Source: Motiliproteus coralliicola
GTDB taxonomy: Bacteria > Pseudomonadota > Gammaproteobacteria > Pseudomonadales > Balneatricaceae
Direction: 5' to 3'
Assembly (NCBI RefSeq): GCF_003345655.1
Contig: NZ_QQOH01000001.1
Span: 992,001-1,056,000 of the forward strand
Length of the DNA stretch: 64,000 bases
Shown: piece after piece, positions 9,663-18,215 of the stretch
Position numbering within the stretch: the first letter of the stretch is position 1
How the letters are laid out: every line of letters starts with the position of its first letter
Translations under genes and position numbers: made by a program
Notes under the pieces: model-generated
Databases searched by the model: none
The model's input: only the letters and a program-made list of their open reading frames with translations
Told to the model about the DNA's origin: nothing

Positions 9663-11777
9663 TTAATTCTCAGTTTGAGCCTCCATCTCATCAACCTGAA
9701 GAAAATCCAACAAGTCGTTGTATGGCATAGGCTTTCCATAGAAATAGCCTTGAGCATAACCACAGCCATGGGATTGCAGGAACGCATGCTGCTCTTGTTC
9801 TTCGACACCCTCGGCAATAATGTCTAATCCGAAGTTTTTCGCCATGGCGATGATGGTCCGTGTCAGCGAAGCATCGTTAGCATTGTTGCCGATACCGCCG
9901 ATAAAGGAGCGATCAATTTTCAACGTATGCACATTAAATCGTCTCAGATAGCTAAGCGCTGAATAGCCTGTACCAAAGTCATCGATAGAGAATCGAACAC
10001 CCAACTGACTGAGAATATCGATCATATATTGGGTTTGCGCTTGCTCATCGATAAACAGGCTTTCGGTGATTTCCAGCTCAAGATACTCATGGGCCAATTG
10101 CGTCTGAGCCAAGGTGGTGTTGATCAACTCGATAAAGCCTTTATGGCGGAATTGTTGATAAGACACGTTGACAGCCACACGCACGGGGTGACCCAACTGC
10201 TGTAACTGCCGAGTGGTGGAACAGGCTTCTTTCAACACCCACTCCCCCAGCGGCAATATCAAACCACTGGCCTCTGCGATCGGAATAAATTTTTCTGGGG
10301 AGACCCAGCCCATCTGCGGATGGTTCCAGCGCGCCAACGCTTCAATCCCGACAACTTGTTGTGTTTTAACCTCGACAACCGGCTGGTAATAGACCATCAA
10401 TTGCTGCTGCTCAATCGCCTGTCGTAGTTCCGCTTCCAGCTCCAAACGCTCCATCAGTTTTGCATTCATCGCCCTCGAGAAGAACTTGAAGTGGTCGCGA
10501 CCGGCATCTTTGGCCGAATAAAGCGCGGTATCCGCGCTCATCATCAACTCGTTTAGGCTTTCACCATCACGTGGGTAGATTGCGATACCAATACTGGAAC
10601 TCATTGAGCGCAACTGCTGTTGCTCACTGGTACCTAACACGAATGTGTCCTGAAATGACTTACAGATCCGCTCTGCGACAACCGCAGCATCCTCCTCTTT
10701 GCTGATTTCCGGCAATATCACCATAAACTCATCACCGCCAATTCGGGCGACCATGCTTTCACTTTCTTGTTTGGCTACCTCATATGTTTTGGCTTGACGT
10801 CGCACAACACTATCGCCGGAACGAATCGATTCCGATAATCGCTTGGCGACTTCTTGCAGCAACTGATCACCCATCCCATGCCCAAGGCTGTCATTCACCT
10901 CCTTGAAGTTATCGAGATCGATAAACATCACCGCGGCATGCTGATGATGGCGTTTGGCCTGGTTGATGGATAAGCGCAGAAACTCCAAACCCACCGCGCG
11001 ATTGGGCAGACGGGTCAGATCGTCAAACTGTGCATCGTGAAGGCTGTCGTCGATATGAGCCAACATCTCGTTAAATGCATCGATAACCCGACCAAGCTCA
11101 TTTTTCGGAGAGCGATTAACGATTCTCGAACGGTAGTAGTCATGCTCCTTGTTCGCCCGTTTCACATGGGAATAAAGGTCTATCACAGGGCGCAAGACCT
11201 GCTGACTAAGCACCAGCATCGTGGCGGCGGTCACAAAAAGACTGATAATGGCTATCAGACCGATGATCCGCATCAGGTATGCATTCTGGGCTTGATCCAG
11301 CCCCTCCAGTCCCAAGCGAACCTGAACTTGATAAGGCGCCCACTCGCTCTGGTCGTTCCAATACACATCGAGCACATCGCTAGAACCGGTTGAGGAGCTC
11401 CGTTGGACCACTTCGCCTGCAACTAACGGCTCTGGGGGCTCTCCGCCTTGGATCTGCTGGTTACCATCACTAGCGGACCAGCCCCTGATGATGTTTAAAG
11501 CGACCAACATATCAAGGCCTTCGCGAACCGTTTCAAGGGATCCGACCTTGCCGTTATAAGGGGCATAAACGACCCGAGTGGAAAACTTCACCTCGTCAAT
11601 GCGCTGTTGCTGCCAGTCTCTAGAGAAGTTCTGATAGGAGGGGACGAGAATGATCGCCTCGACAACCAGTATCGCTAAGAAAGTGCCAAATGCCACTGTC
11701 CAGCAAATCCGGCTGCTAAAGAGTTGTTGGAGGTCTTTTCTTGTCAGTAACAGCTTAGATAGAAAAGTGCTCGGCAT
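9663..11777 (-). CDS. Membrane HAMP-GGDEF-EAL protein
   Basis: The ATG at 11777 has an AAGGG element six bases before it; an in-frame ATG at 11858 would add 27 residues but shows no ribosome site. Numbering here is for the 704-residue form. Membrane helices at ~24-47 and ~170-193 flank a periplasmic loop, followed by HAMP (~195-248), GGDEF (~255-430) and EAL (~455-700). Both motifs look intact: IGGDEF (347-351) and IEALARW (EAL, 478-480), plus ELEITES, DDFGTGYS and the EGVE segment. An unusual ~18-residue insertion separates the RSGD sequence, where the inhibitory site normally lies, from GGDEF. The protein could make, degrade or switch between the two activities on c-di-GMP. It is monocistronic. 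Confidence 0.88.
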   Translation of the reverse strand: MPSTFLSKLLLTRKDLQQLFSSRICWTVAFGTFLAILVVEAIILVPSYQNFSRDWQQQRIDEVKFSTRVVYAPYNGKVGSLETVREGLDMLVALNIIRGWSASDGNQQIQGGEPPEPLVAGEVVQRSSSTGSSDVLDVYWNDQSEWAPYQVQVRLGLEGLDQAQNAYLMRIIGLIAIISLFVTAATMLVLSQQVLRPVIDLYSHVKRANKEHDYYRSRIVNRSPKNELGRVIDAFNEMLAHIDDSLHDAQFDDLTRLPNRAVGLEFLRLSINQAKRHHQHAAVMFIDLDNFKEVNDSLGHGMGDQLLQEVAKRLSESIRSGDSVVRRQAKTYEVAKQESESMVARIGGDEFMVILPEISKEEDAAVVAERICKSFQDTFVLGTSEQQQLRSMSSSIGIAIYPRDGESLNELMMSADTALYSAKDAGRDHFKFFSRAMNAKLMERLELEAELRQAIEQQQLMVYYQPVVEVKTQQVVGIEALARWNHPQMGWVSPEKFIPIAEASGLILPLGEWVLKEACSTTRQLQQLGHPVRVAVNVSYQQFRHKGFIELINTTLAQTQLAHEYLELEITESLFIDEQAQTQYMIDILSQLGVRFSIDDFGTGYSALSYLRRFNVHTLKIDRSFIGGIGNNANDASLTRTIIAMAKNFGLDIIAEGVEEQEQHAFLQSHGCGYAQGYFYGKPMPYNDLLDFLQVDEMEAQTEN

Positions 11778-12155
11778 GTAATCCCTTAACCCATGATCAG
11801 CCCAGTTCACCAGGGCAAAGTCATTCTCGACAGATAGTGGCTGCATTCTGCGTCGCATAAGCGATAGCTAATCAACATGATAGTCGATCGCTAGACAGCG
11901 ATCATCGATCAGCCCCACACCGGCTAACACCGCGAAGTATCGCTCCCATATCGTCGATAACTGATGCTAGACCAGAGATCGGCCTTTCACCATCTGCACG
12001 CAGAAGAGCCTGGTAATGCAACACTTAGAGACCAGCTTATATCGTTGGAAATAAACAAAAAACACCCACTGAGTAACGTTGCCGTATCAATCGAGAGCCA
12101 GACTAACAACGTGTAACCAAGTAACTAAACCAGCGTCCCTGCCAACAAATACGGG
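11778..12155. other. Intergenic region upstream of the GGDEF-EAL gene
   Basis: No gene is visible. It probably holds the promoter for the minus-strand gene starting at 11777. A perfect 7-base inverted repeat, GATCGCT (11886-11892) and AGCGATC (11897-11903) with a 4-base spacer, is the only distinctive element and could be an operator. Confidence 0.4.
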
Positions 12156-12536
12156 TTATTCGAATTGCGCTTGAATATAGGACTCGGCTTCCTTCAAGCA
12201 GGCATCCAGATCAAACCGTTCCTGTTCGCCGTCGAGGATGTTTTGTAACTCGATAATCCCCGCTAACTCCTCACAATAATCCTCGGCCGCCAGCCCGAGC
12301 GTCACCACCGCCCCGACGAAAGGGATCAGCGACCCCGCGGCTTTCTTACCGGCCTTCTTCAGGGACTTTTTCGACAGATTAGCCCGTCGCTGCTCGACGG
12401 TGGCTTTGGCTCGATCGACTTTCACCCGTTGCGTTTGATACTGGGTCGCGTGAAAGCTGGGAAGGTCAAGATCAAACTGAAACAGGCCGCCTGAGGCTAG
12501 CGCGCCGGTTAGAAATAGGATGCTTGCTCTGATCAC
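12156..12536 (-). CDS. Small exported or membrane protein of unknown function
   Basis: The frame opens with GTG at 12536, with GAGGT nine bases upstream. The 126-residue product begins with a hydrophobic signal-like segment (1-20). A basic coiled stretch (~40-66, KVDRAKATVEQRRANLSKKS onward) follows, then a hydrophobic helix (~68-85, AGSLIPFVGAVVTLGLAA), and an acidic C-terminus (~88-126) with two cysteines. I do not recognise the family. The gene stands alone between gdhB and the GGDEF-EAL gene on the same strand, separated from gdhB by a terminator. It is probably real because the composition is protein-like and no competing frame covers it. Confidence 0.5.
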   Translation of the reverse strand: MIRASILFLTGALASGGLFQFDLDLPSFHATQYQTQRVKVDRAKATVEQRRANLSKKSLKKAGKKAAGSLIPFVGAVVTLGLAAEDYCEELAGIIELQNILDGEQERFDLDACLKEAESYIQAQFE

Positions 12537-12680
12537 TAGGGTGATACCTCATTCCTGTACTCGGGAGCTACTTGGCCTGGTCTTAGTCGGGCTGACTGCA
12601 ATGACTTGATAGCACAACCTTTCTCTATGACTAACAACGCGGCCAGCCGTTCATCAACAGCATAGGTTAGCGCCCACAAA

Positions 12681-12707
12681 AAAAGGGAAGCAGATCGCTT
12701 CCCTTTT
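12681..12707 (-). terminator. Intrinsic terminator of gdhB
   Basis: A perfect 11-base stem, AAAAGGGAAGC with GCTTCCCTTTT around a 5-base loop, is followed on the minus strand by a run of seven T. It lies 31 bases past the gdhB stop codon. Confidence 0.85.
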
Positions 12708-12737
12708 GATTGACCTAGTGGCCTCCAGTGCTCGAAC

Positions 12738-15700
12738 TTACTTGGCCTGCGCCAGCTCCAGCAGTTCTCGGATCGCCACGATGAAGACGGCGAAGTCCTG
12801 CTGGGTGCTGCTGCGGATCTCATCCAGCAGCTGTTGCCAGCGTTGCAGCAGGCGATGGTTGCTGTCCAGCCACTGGCTGACCAGGCTCTCACCGGCACTG
12901 TCGTCAAGGTCGGTGTCGTTGCCGTTCAGCACCCGCACGGCGATCGCCTGCTGGTGGCTGGTCAGGTCTTCGCGGAAGCTGTCCCGTGCCACCGACTCCC
13001 AATGGTTGGAGGTATCCAGTTCCTGGACCTGATGGTCGAACCAGTTCAGCTGCAGGCGATCGCCCAGGCCGAAGTGGATCTGGGCCACCAGCGTCAGCGC
13101 CTGGCCGGTCTGCTCGGCAGACTGAATCACGCTGAGCAGGCTGTAGAGGCTGTCGGCAGCAGCAACTTTGGCCGCCAGCTCGGCCGGAATTCCAGCCTCG
13201 ACCAGCTCGTCGTGCTTGTGCTGCCAGCGTTGCAACGGTTCACCTTCCAGCAGGGTGCCGAACTGGCTGCTGAGTTCCTCAACCGCCGGCTGGAAGCGCT
13301 CCACCACCTCACGCACCGAGGCAGCCGAGCGACGGTTACGCAGGAACCAGTAGGTCGCACGGCGTACCATCCGGATCAGGTCTGCCATCATCTGCTGCTG
13401 CAGTGTCGCCGGCACCTGGTTATCCAGCGCTTCGATATCGCTCCACAGCTGTTCGATCCCGAACACGTCCCGGGCGATCACGTAGGCGGCCGCCACATCG
13501 GCCAAATCGCTGCCACCCATCTGGGAGATACGCTCGGCGAAGGTGATGCCGATGCTGTTTACCATGCCGTTGGCCAATTGGGTCGCGATAATCTCCGGAC
13601 GCAGACGATGGCTGTCGATCTGCTCGGCATAATCACCGATCAGACGTTGCGGGAACGCCGACATCACCTCCTTGCTGAGATAGTCGTCCTCGGTGATCCA
13701 GGAATCGGCCAGCGCTTCCTTGAGTTCGGCCTTGACGTAGGAGATCAGCACCGACAGCTCGGGGCGGGTCAAACCTTGACCGCTGCCCTTGCGCTCCTGC
13801 AGCACCTCGTCGGCCGGGATAAATTCCAGCTCCCGGTCCAGCTTGCCATCGGCTTCGAGACGGTTGATCAGACGGGTGTACTCGTCCAGCGCCTTGCGGG
13901 CATGGCTGTGGGCCACGCTGATCGCCAACGCCTGCTGGTAGTTATTTTTCAATACCAGATCGGCGACTTCGTCGGTCATCTCCCGCAACAGGTTGTTGCG
14001 CTGCTTGACGGTCAGATCACCGTTGGCCACCACTTCGTTGAGCAGGATCTTGATATTGACCTCGTGGTCGGAACAATCGACCCCGCCGGCGTTATCGATA
14101 AAGTCGGTGTTGGACTTGCCGCCCAGTGCGCAGAACTCCATCCGCCCCTGCTGAGTGAAGCCCAGGTTACCGCCCTCACCCAACACCTTGCAGCGCAGCT
14201 GGTTGCCGTTGACCCGAAGGCTGTCGTTGGCCTTGTCGCCGACATCGCTATGACTTTCGAAGCTGGCCTTGACGTAGGTGCCGATACCGCCGTTCCAGAT
14301 CAGATCCACCGGCGCTTTTAGCAACGCGCTGATCAGATCATTGGGAGACAGTCGATCCTCGGTAATGGCGAAGCGCTGCTTCATCTGCGGGCTGATCTGG
14401 ATCCACTTGGCCGCACGGGAGAACACTCCTCCGCCCTTGGAGATCAGCTTTTGATCGTAGTCTTCCCAGGTTGAACGGGGCAGCTCAAACATCCGCTTGC
14501 GCTCGCCAAAGCTGGCCGCGCAGTCGGGCTCCGGATCGATAAAGATGTGCATATGGTTAAACGCGGCGCACATCTGGATATGCTCGGACAGCAGCATGCC
14601 GTTACCGAACACGTCACCGGCCATATCACCGATCGCGATCACGCTGAACGGTTCGGACTGGGTGTCCAGTCCCAGCTCGCGGAAGTGCAGTTTGACCGAC
14701 TCCCAGGCGCCTCGAGCGGTGATACCCATGCCCTTGTGGTCGTAGCCCTGCGAACCACCGGAGGCGAACGCATCGCCGAGCCAGAAGCCGCGGGATTCAG
14801 CGATCTCGTTGGCGATATCGGAGAAGGTTGCGGTGCCCTTGTCGGCGGCCACTACAAAGTACGGATCATCCTCGTCGTGACGAACCACATCCACCGGCGG
14901 CACTACCTCACCGGCAACCAGGTTGTCGGTGATATCCAGCAACGCGCTGATAAAGATCTGGTAGCTGGCGATCCCTTCGGCCAGCCAGGCTTCACGACCA
15001 CCGTCCTGCGGCAGCTGCTTGGCGACGAAGCCGCCCTTGGCGCCCACCGGCACGATCACCGAGTTCTTCACCTGCTGAGCCTTCACCAGCCCCAGCACTT
15101 CGGTACGGTAGTCTTCCAACCGGTCAGACCAGCGCAGTCCACCGCGGGCAACCTTGCCGCCGCGCAGGTGTACCCCTTCGACCCGGGCGGAGTAGACAAA
15201 CACCTCGAACATCGGCCGCGGCAGTGGGATATCGCTGATATCGCGCGGGCTCAGTTTGAAGGCGAAGTAATCCTTCAGCTCGCCCTGTTCGTCGGTCTGG
15301 AAGAAGCTGGTCCGAAGGGTCGCTTTGATCAGTTCCAGGAAACGGCGCAGGATCTTGTCTTCGTTGAGGTTGGCGACCCGATCCAACGCATCAAGCACGC
15401 TGTTCTCGATCCGTTCGGCCAGCGCCTCGACCTTGTCGCTCTCCTGGCGCTGCGGCTCGAAGCGGGCCCGGAACAGCGCCACCAACAGGCGGGTAACCTG
15501 GATATGGTTCGACAGTGTGGCGGCGATATAGGGCTGCGAGAAACCGAAACGGATCTGCTGGCAGTAGCGGGCGTAGGCACGCAGCATCGCCACCTCACGC
15601 CAGTTCAGGTTGGCGCCGATCACCAGCTGGTTGAACTCGTCGTTCTCGGCACGGCCGCTCCAGATGGTCGCAAACGCCTGCTGGAACACCTCCTGAACCT

Positions 15701-17534
15701 GCTCCAGCACTACCGGCTCGGAGCCCTGGTGAATCAGGGTGAAGTCGTGCATCCAGAAACGCTGGCCATCCTGGCGACGAATCTCGTAAGGGTGCTCGCC
15801 GACGACCCGCATACCGAGGTTTTCCAGTACCGGAATCACGTCGGACAGCACCAGGGACTCATCGGAGTTGAACAGCTTGAAGCGCAACTGCTGACTCTGC
15901 TCCAGTACCCGATAGAAGCTCATCGTGATCGGGTTGCTCTCGCTCAGAGCCTCGACACGCTGAATATCGTAGACCGCACTGGCCGGAACGAAGTGCTCAC
16001 GGTAGGCGCTGGTGAAACCGTAACGGTAGTTGCTCAGCAGTCGATTGCCCTGCTCTTCACCGCAGTTTTCGATCAATGCGGCGTGCAGCTCGTCGTTCCA
16101 GTCGCGGGAAACATTAACCACCTCCTGCTCCAGCTGCGCCAGGTCAAACTGTGGCGGGTTAGCCGGGTCGGTTCGCAGCACAAACTGTACCCGCGCCAGC
16201 ACCGACTCGCTGAAGGTGGTAGTAAAGTCGACGGTGCTGGCACCGCAGGCTTTGATCAACAGATCCTGCACCTGCAGCCGCAACTCGGTGGAGAAAACGT
16301 CCCGCGGCACGAAGTAGAGGAACGTCATGAACTGGTTGCTGCGATCCTGCCGCATCAACAGTCGCGCCTTGCGGCGCTCGTTGAGGCTGAAGATCCCCAT
16401 GGCGATCTCGAGCAGCTGCGCCTCGCTCGATAGAATCAGCTCATCACGGGGGAGATCGTTCATGATCTGCAGCAGCTGCTTGCCGTTGTGGCTGCGGCGG
16501 TCGAAACCGGTCTGGGTCAGTACTGTCTTGGCCTTGTCGCGTACCACAGGAATGCCGGACATCGGTTCGGAGTATACGGTCGAGGTGTAGAGGCCGTGGA
16601 AGCGGCACTTGCCAACGACGTTACCCGCATCATCAAAACGCTTGATCACGATCCGGTCGATATAGGCCGGACGATGTACCAGCGAGAAACGGTTGTCCTT
16701 GGCGAACATCAGAGTCGAGGGTTCGAGCAGGAACTCGCGCTCCGCCTCCGGCAAGGCTTCCAGCTTGACGCAAACCGGGCTACGTTCCAGACGGAAAATC
16801 CCCAGTTCGCTGTCGTCAACGCTGCAGACCTGACCGTCGGCAATCTCGACCTCGTCGTAACCCAGGAAGGTGAAACGGTCATCCAACAACCACTCCAAGA
16901 ACTGACCGATCGCCGGATCCTGTTGGCCCAGCTGCTGCGCCGTTTCGGCGGCCTTGTCCTGCATCGCCTGGTAATCGTCCACCGCGATACGCACATGGGC
17001 CAGCACCTGCTGCAGATCGGCCAGGATCTCTTTGTGCTCGGTTTCATCGCTGGTGCGGTCGACCTCGAGGTAGATGACCGACTCGGCCTGGAAACCCTCT
17101 TCGGCCGAACTGCCGAACTCTTGCAGCCGGCCGGCTTCGCGACGGCAATGCAGGATCGCGTTGTGGATCGTATGGATCGCTAGCCCGCGACGGTTCATCG
17201 CCATTCGGACCGAATCGACCAGGAACGGCATATCCGGTTGGATAATTTCGATGACGGTGTGCTGGGCACGCCAGCCATGCTTTTCCAGATCCGGATTATA
17301 GAGACGGATCTGGGGCTGGTCAGGATTGAACTCCTGCAACAGCTCCCAACAGGACAGGGTCGCACCATAGAGGTTTTCCAGCGAGCGTTCGCTAAGCTCG
17401 TCGTGGGTCGCGGTCTGGTAATAGAGCGGTGCAAATTCATTCACCCGTGCCGCCATGGCCGCATTGAGACGCTGGCTGAACAGCTCGGTCAGGGGAGACA
17501 GGAGTGAAAGGTTGTCACGGAATCGGTCGAACAT
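12738..17534 (-). CDS. gdhB: NAD-specific glutamate dehydrogenase, large (GDH-180) type
   Basis: The 1,598-residue product matches the very large bacterial NAD-dependent glutamate dehydrogenases, which convert glutamate to 2-oxoglutarate and ammonia in the cytosol. The N-terminal half carries ACT-like regulatory segments. The catalytic core (~770-1230) shows GGLRWSDR, VPVGAKGGFVAKQLP, a long FSDIANEIAESRGFWLGDAF block and VLGEGGNLGFTQQGRMEFC. The ATG at 17534 is used; the frame can extend to a TTG at 17558. The length is typical of the family, with no frameshift. It ends in a strong terminator and is preceded by an inverted repeat at 17624-17644. Long open frames on the opposite strand are shadows of its GC-rich codons. 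Confidence 0.96.
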   Translation of the reverse strand: MFDRFRDNLSLLSPLTELFSQRLNAAMAARVNEFAPLYYQTATHDELSERSLENLYGATLSCWELLQEFNPDQPQIRLYNPDLEKHGWRAQHTVIEIIQPDMPFLVDSVRMAMNRRGLAIHTIHNAILHCRREAGRLQEFGSSAEEGFQAESVIYLEVDRTSDETEHKEILADLQQVLAHVRIAVDDYQAMQDKAAETAQQLGQQDPAIGQFLEWLLDDRFTFLGYDEVEIADGQVCSVDDSELGIFRLERSPVCVKLEALPEAEREFLLEPSTLMFAKDNRFSLVHRPAYIDRIVIKRFDDAGNVVGKCRFHGLYTSTVYSEPMSGIPVVRDKAKTVLTQTGFDRRSHNGKQLLQIMNDLPRDELILSSEAQLLEIAMGIFSLNERRKARLLMRQDRSNQFMTFLYFVPRDVFSTELRLQVQDLLIKACGASTVDFTTTFSESVLARVQFVLRTDPANPPQFDLAQLEQEVVNVSRDWNDELHAALIENCGEEQGNRLLSNYRYGFTSAYREHFVPASAVYDIQRVEALSESNPITMSFYRVLEQSQQLRFKLFNSDESLVLSDVIPVLENLGMRVVGEHPYEIRRQDGQRFWMHDFTLIHQGSEPVVLEQVQEVFQQAFATIWSGRAENDEFNQLVIGANLNWREVAMLRAYARYCQQIRFGFSQPYIAATLSNHIQVTRLLVALFRARFEPQRQESDKVEALAERIENSVLDALDRVANLNEDKILRRFLELIKATLRTSFFQTDEQGELKDYFAFKLSPRDISDIPLPRPMFEVFVYSARVEGVHLRGGKVARGGLRWSDRLEDYRTEVLGLVKAQQVKNSVIVPVGAKGGFVAKQLPQDGGREAWLAEGIASYQIFISALLDITDNLVAGEVVPPVDVVRHDEDDPYFVVAADKGTATFSDIANEIAESRGFWLGDAFASGGSQGYDHKGMGITARGAWESVKLHFRELGLDTQSEPFSVIAIGDMAGDVFGNGMLLSEHIQMCAAFNHMHIFIDPEPDCAASFGERKRMFELPRSTWEDYDQKLISKGGGVFSRAAKWIQISPQMKQRFAITEDRLSPNDLISALLKAPVDLIWNGGIGTYVKASFESHSDVGDKANDSLRVNGNQLRCKVLGEGGNLGFTQQGRMEFCALGGKSNTDFIDNAGGVDCSDHEVNIKILLNEVVANGDLTVKQRNNLLREMTDEVADLVLKNNYQQALAISVAHSHARKALDEYTRLINRLEADGKLDRELEFIPADEVLQERKGSGQGLTRPELSVLISYVKAELKEALADSWITEDDYLSKEVMSAFPQRLIGDYAEQIDSHRLRPEIIATQLANGMVNSIGITFAERISQMGGSDLADVAAAYVIARDVFGIEQLWSDIEALDNQVPATLQQQMMADLIRMVRRATYWFLRNRRSAASVREVVERFQPAVEELSSQFGTLLEGEPLQRWQHKHDELVEAGIPAELAAKVAAADSLYSLLSVIQSAEQTGQALTLVAQIHFGLGDRLQLNWFDHQVQELDTSNHWESVARDSFREDLTSHQQAIAVRVLNGNDTDLDDSAGESLVSQWLDSNHRLLQRWQQLLDEIRSSTQQDFAVFIVAIRELLELAQAK

Positions 17535-17623
17535 GAGGGTTAATTGGTTAACCTGCAACTGGGCATATGAAAAGGCCTGCCGCGTGCCCGATTTCGGCGA
17601 CAGGCCAGAAAGGTGTAATTATT

Positions 17624-17644
17624 TACCAATTCTTCAAATTGGTA
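17624..17644. promoter_or_regulatory. Inverted repeat upstream of gdhB
   Basis: TACCAATT and AATTGGTA face each other across 5 bases, about 90 bases upstream of the gdhB start in an AT-rich stretch. Perfect arms and position suggest an operator, but no regulator can be named. Confidence 0.5.
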
Positions 17645-17719
17645 GTGTTTGTTTTGGTCTTTTTTGATTGATACAGCTCAATCCAATCAATAAAACCCGT
17701 ATTACAGCTGCTAATTATG

Positions 17720-18151
17720 TCAGCTTTTTAGCAATAAAACCGAGCAACCGGCACGTTCTGCCACTCGGGCTGAAACCGAGCCCAACAGGAACTCATCCAC
17801 TTTAGAGCGGTGGTGAGCCGACATCAGCACCAGGTCCACTTCCTGCTTGCGGATATAGCGCACGATCATCTCTGCCGGCGAGCCTTCGTAGACCTTGAGC
17901 ACCGGTTTAATCCCCTCCGGTACGATCTCGGAAGCCAACGCCTTAAACTTACGTGCCACTTCGGTCACGGCCTTCTGATGCTCCCGTTCACTGAAGAACG
18001 ACGCCACCAGCGAATTACCGAATCCAGGGACAACCGTGATCAGGTGAAGTTCGGCGTTGTTTTCGTTGACTTCACGCAACGCCAGCTCCAGAGCCTGCTG
18101 GACAAATTCCGGCTCAGACAGGTCGACCGGTACCAGTACTTTTTTAAACAT
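17720..18151 (-). CDS. Universal stress protein, UspA family
   Basis: The 143-residue single Usp domain starts MFKKVLVPVDLSEPEFVQQA and ends DEFLLGSVSARVAERAGCSVLLLK, the usual nucleotide-loop and C-terminal strand. The ATP-loop GxxG pattern is altered (MSAHHRS), so nucleotide binding is uncertain. Usp genes commonly accompany TRAP transporters; TeaD beside the ectoine TRAP transporter TeaABC of Halomonas elongata is the known example, where it affects transport. Here it follows the TAXI-TRAP permease by 64 bases, with a hairpin in between. The same role, tuning the transporter, is the likely one. Confidence 0.88.
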   Translation of the reverse strand: MFKKVLVPVDLSEPEFVQQALELALREVNENNAELHLITVVPGFGNSLVASFFSEREHQKAVTEVARKFKALASEIVPEGIKPVLKVYEGSPAEMIVRYIRKQEVDLVLMSAHHRSKVDEFLLGSVSARVAERAGCSVLLLKS

Positions 18152-18170
18152 CCCTAATTCCTACAAAAGC

Positions 18171-18193
18171 GGCCCGACGATTGACGCCGGGCC
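18171..18193 (-). terminator. Hairpin between TRAP permease and usp
   Basis: On the minus strand, GGCCCGGCG pairs with CGTCGGGCC (one G-T pair) over a 5-base loop, followed by GCTTTTG. It could partly terminate transcription, giving usp a different level from the permease. Confidence 0.5.
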
Positions 18194-18215
18194 TGGTTTA
18201 TCGATTGGCGTCGCT

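Noticed and set aside
12834-16433. Long open frames (495 and 628 codons) on the plus strand opposite gdhB
   Set aside because: They are frame shadows of a GC-rich, highly conserved gene; their translations are rich in H, Q, R and G without family motifs.
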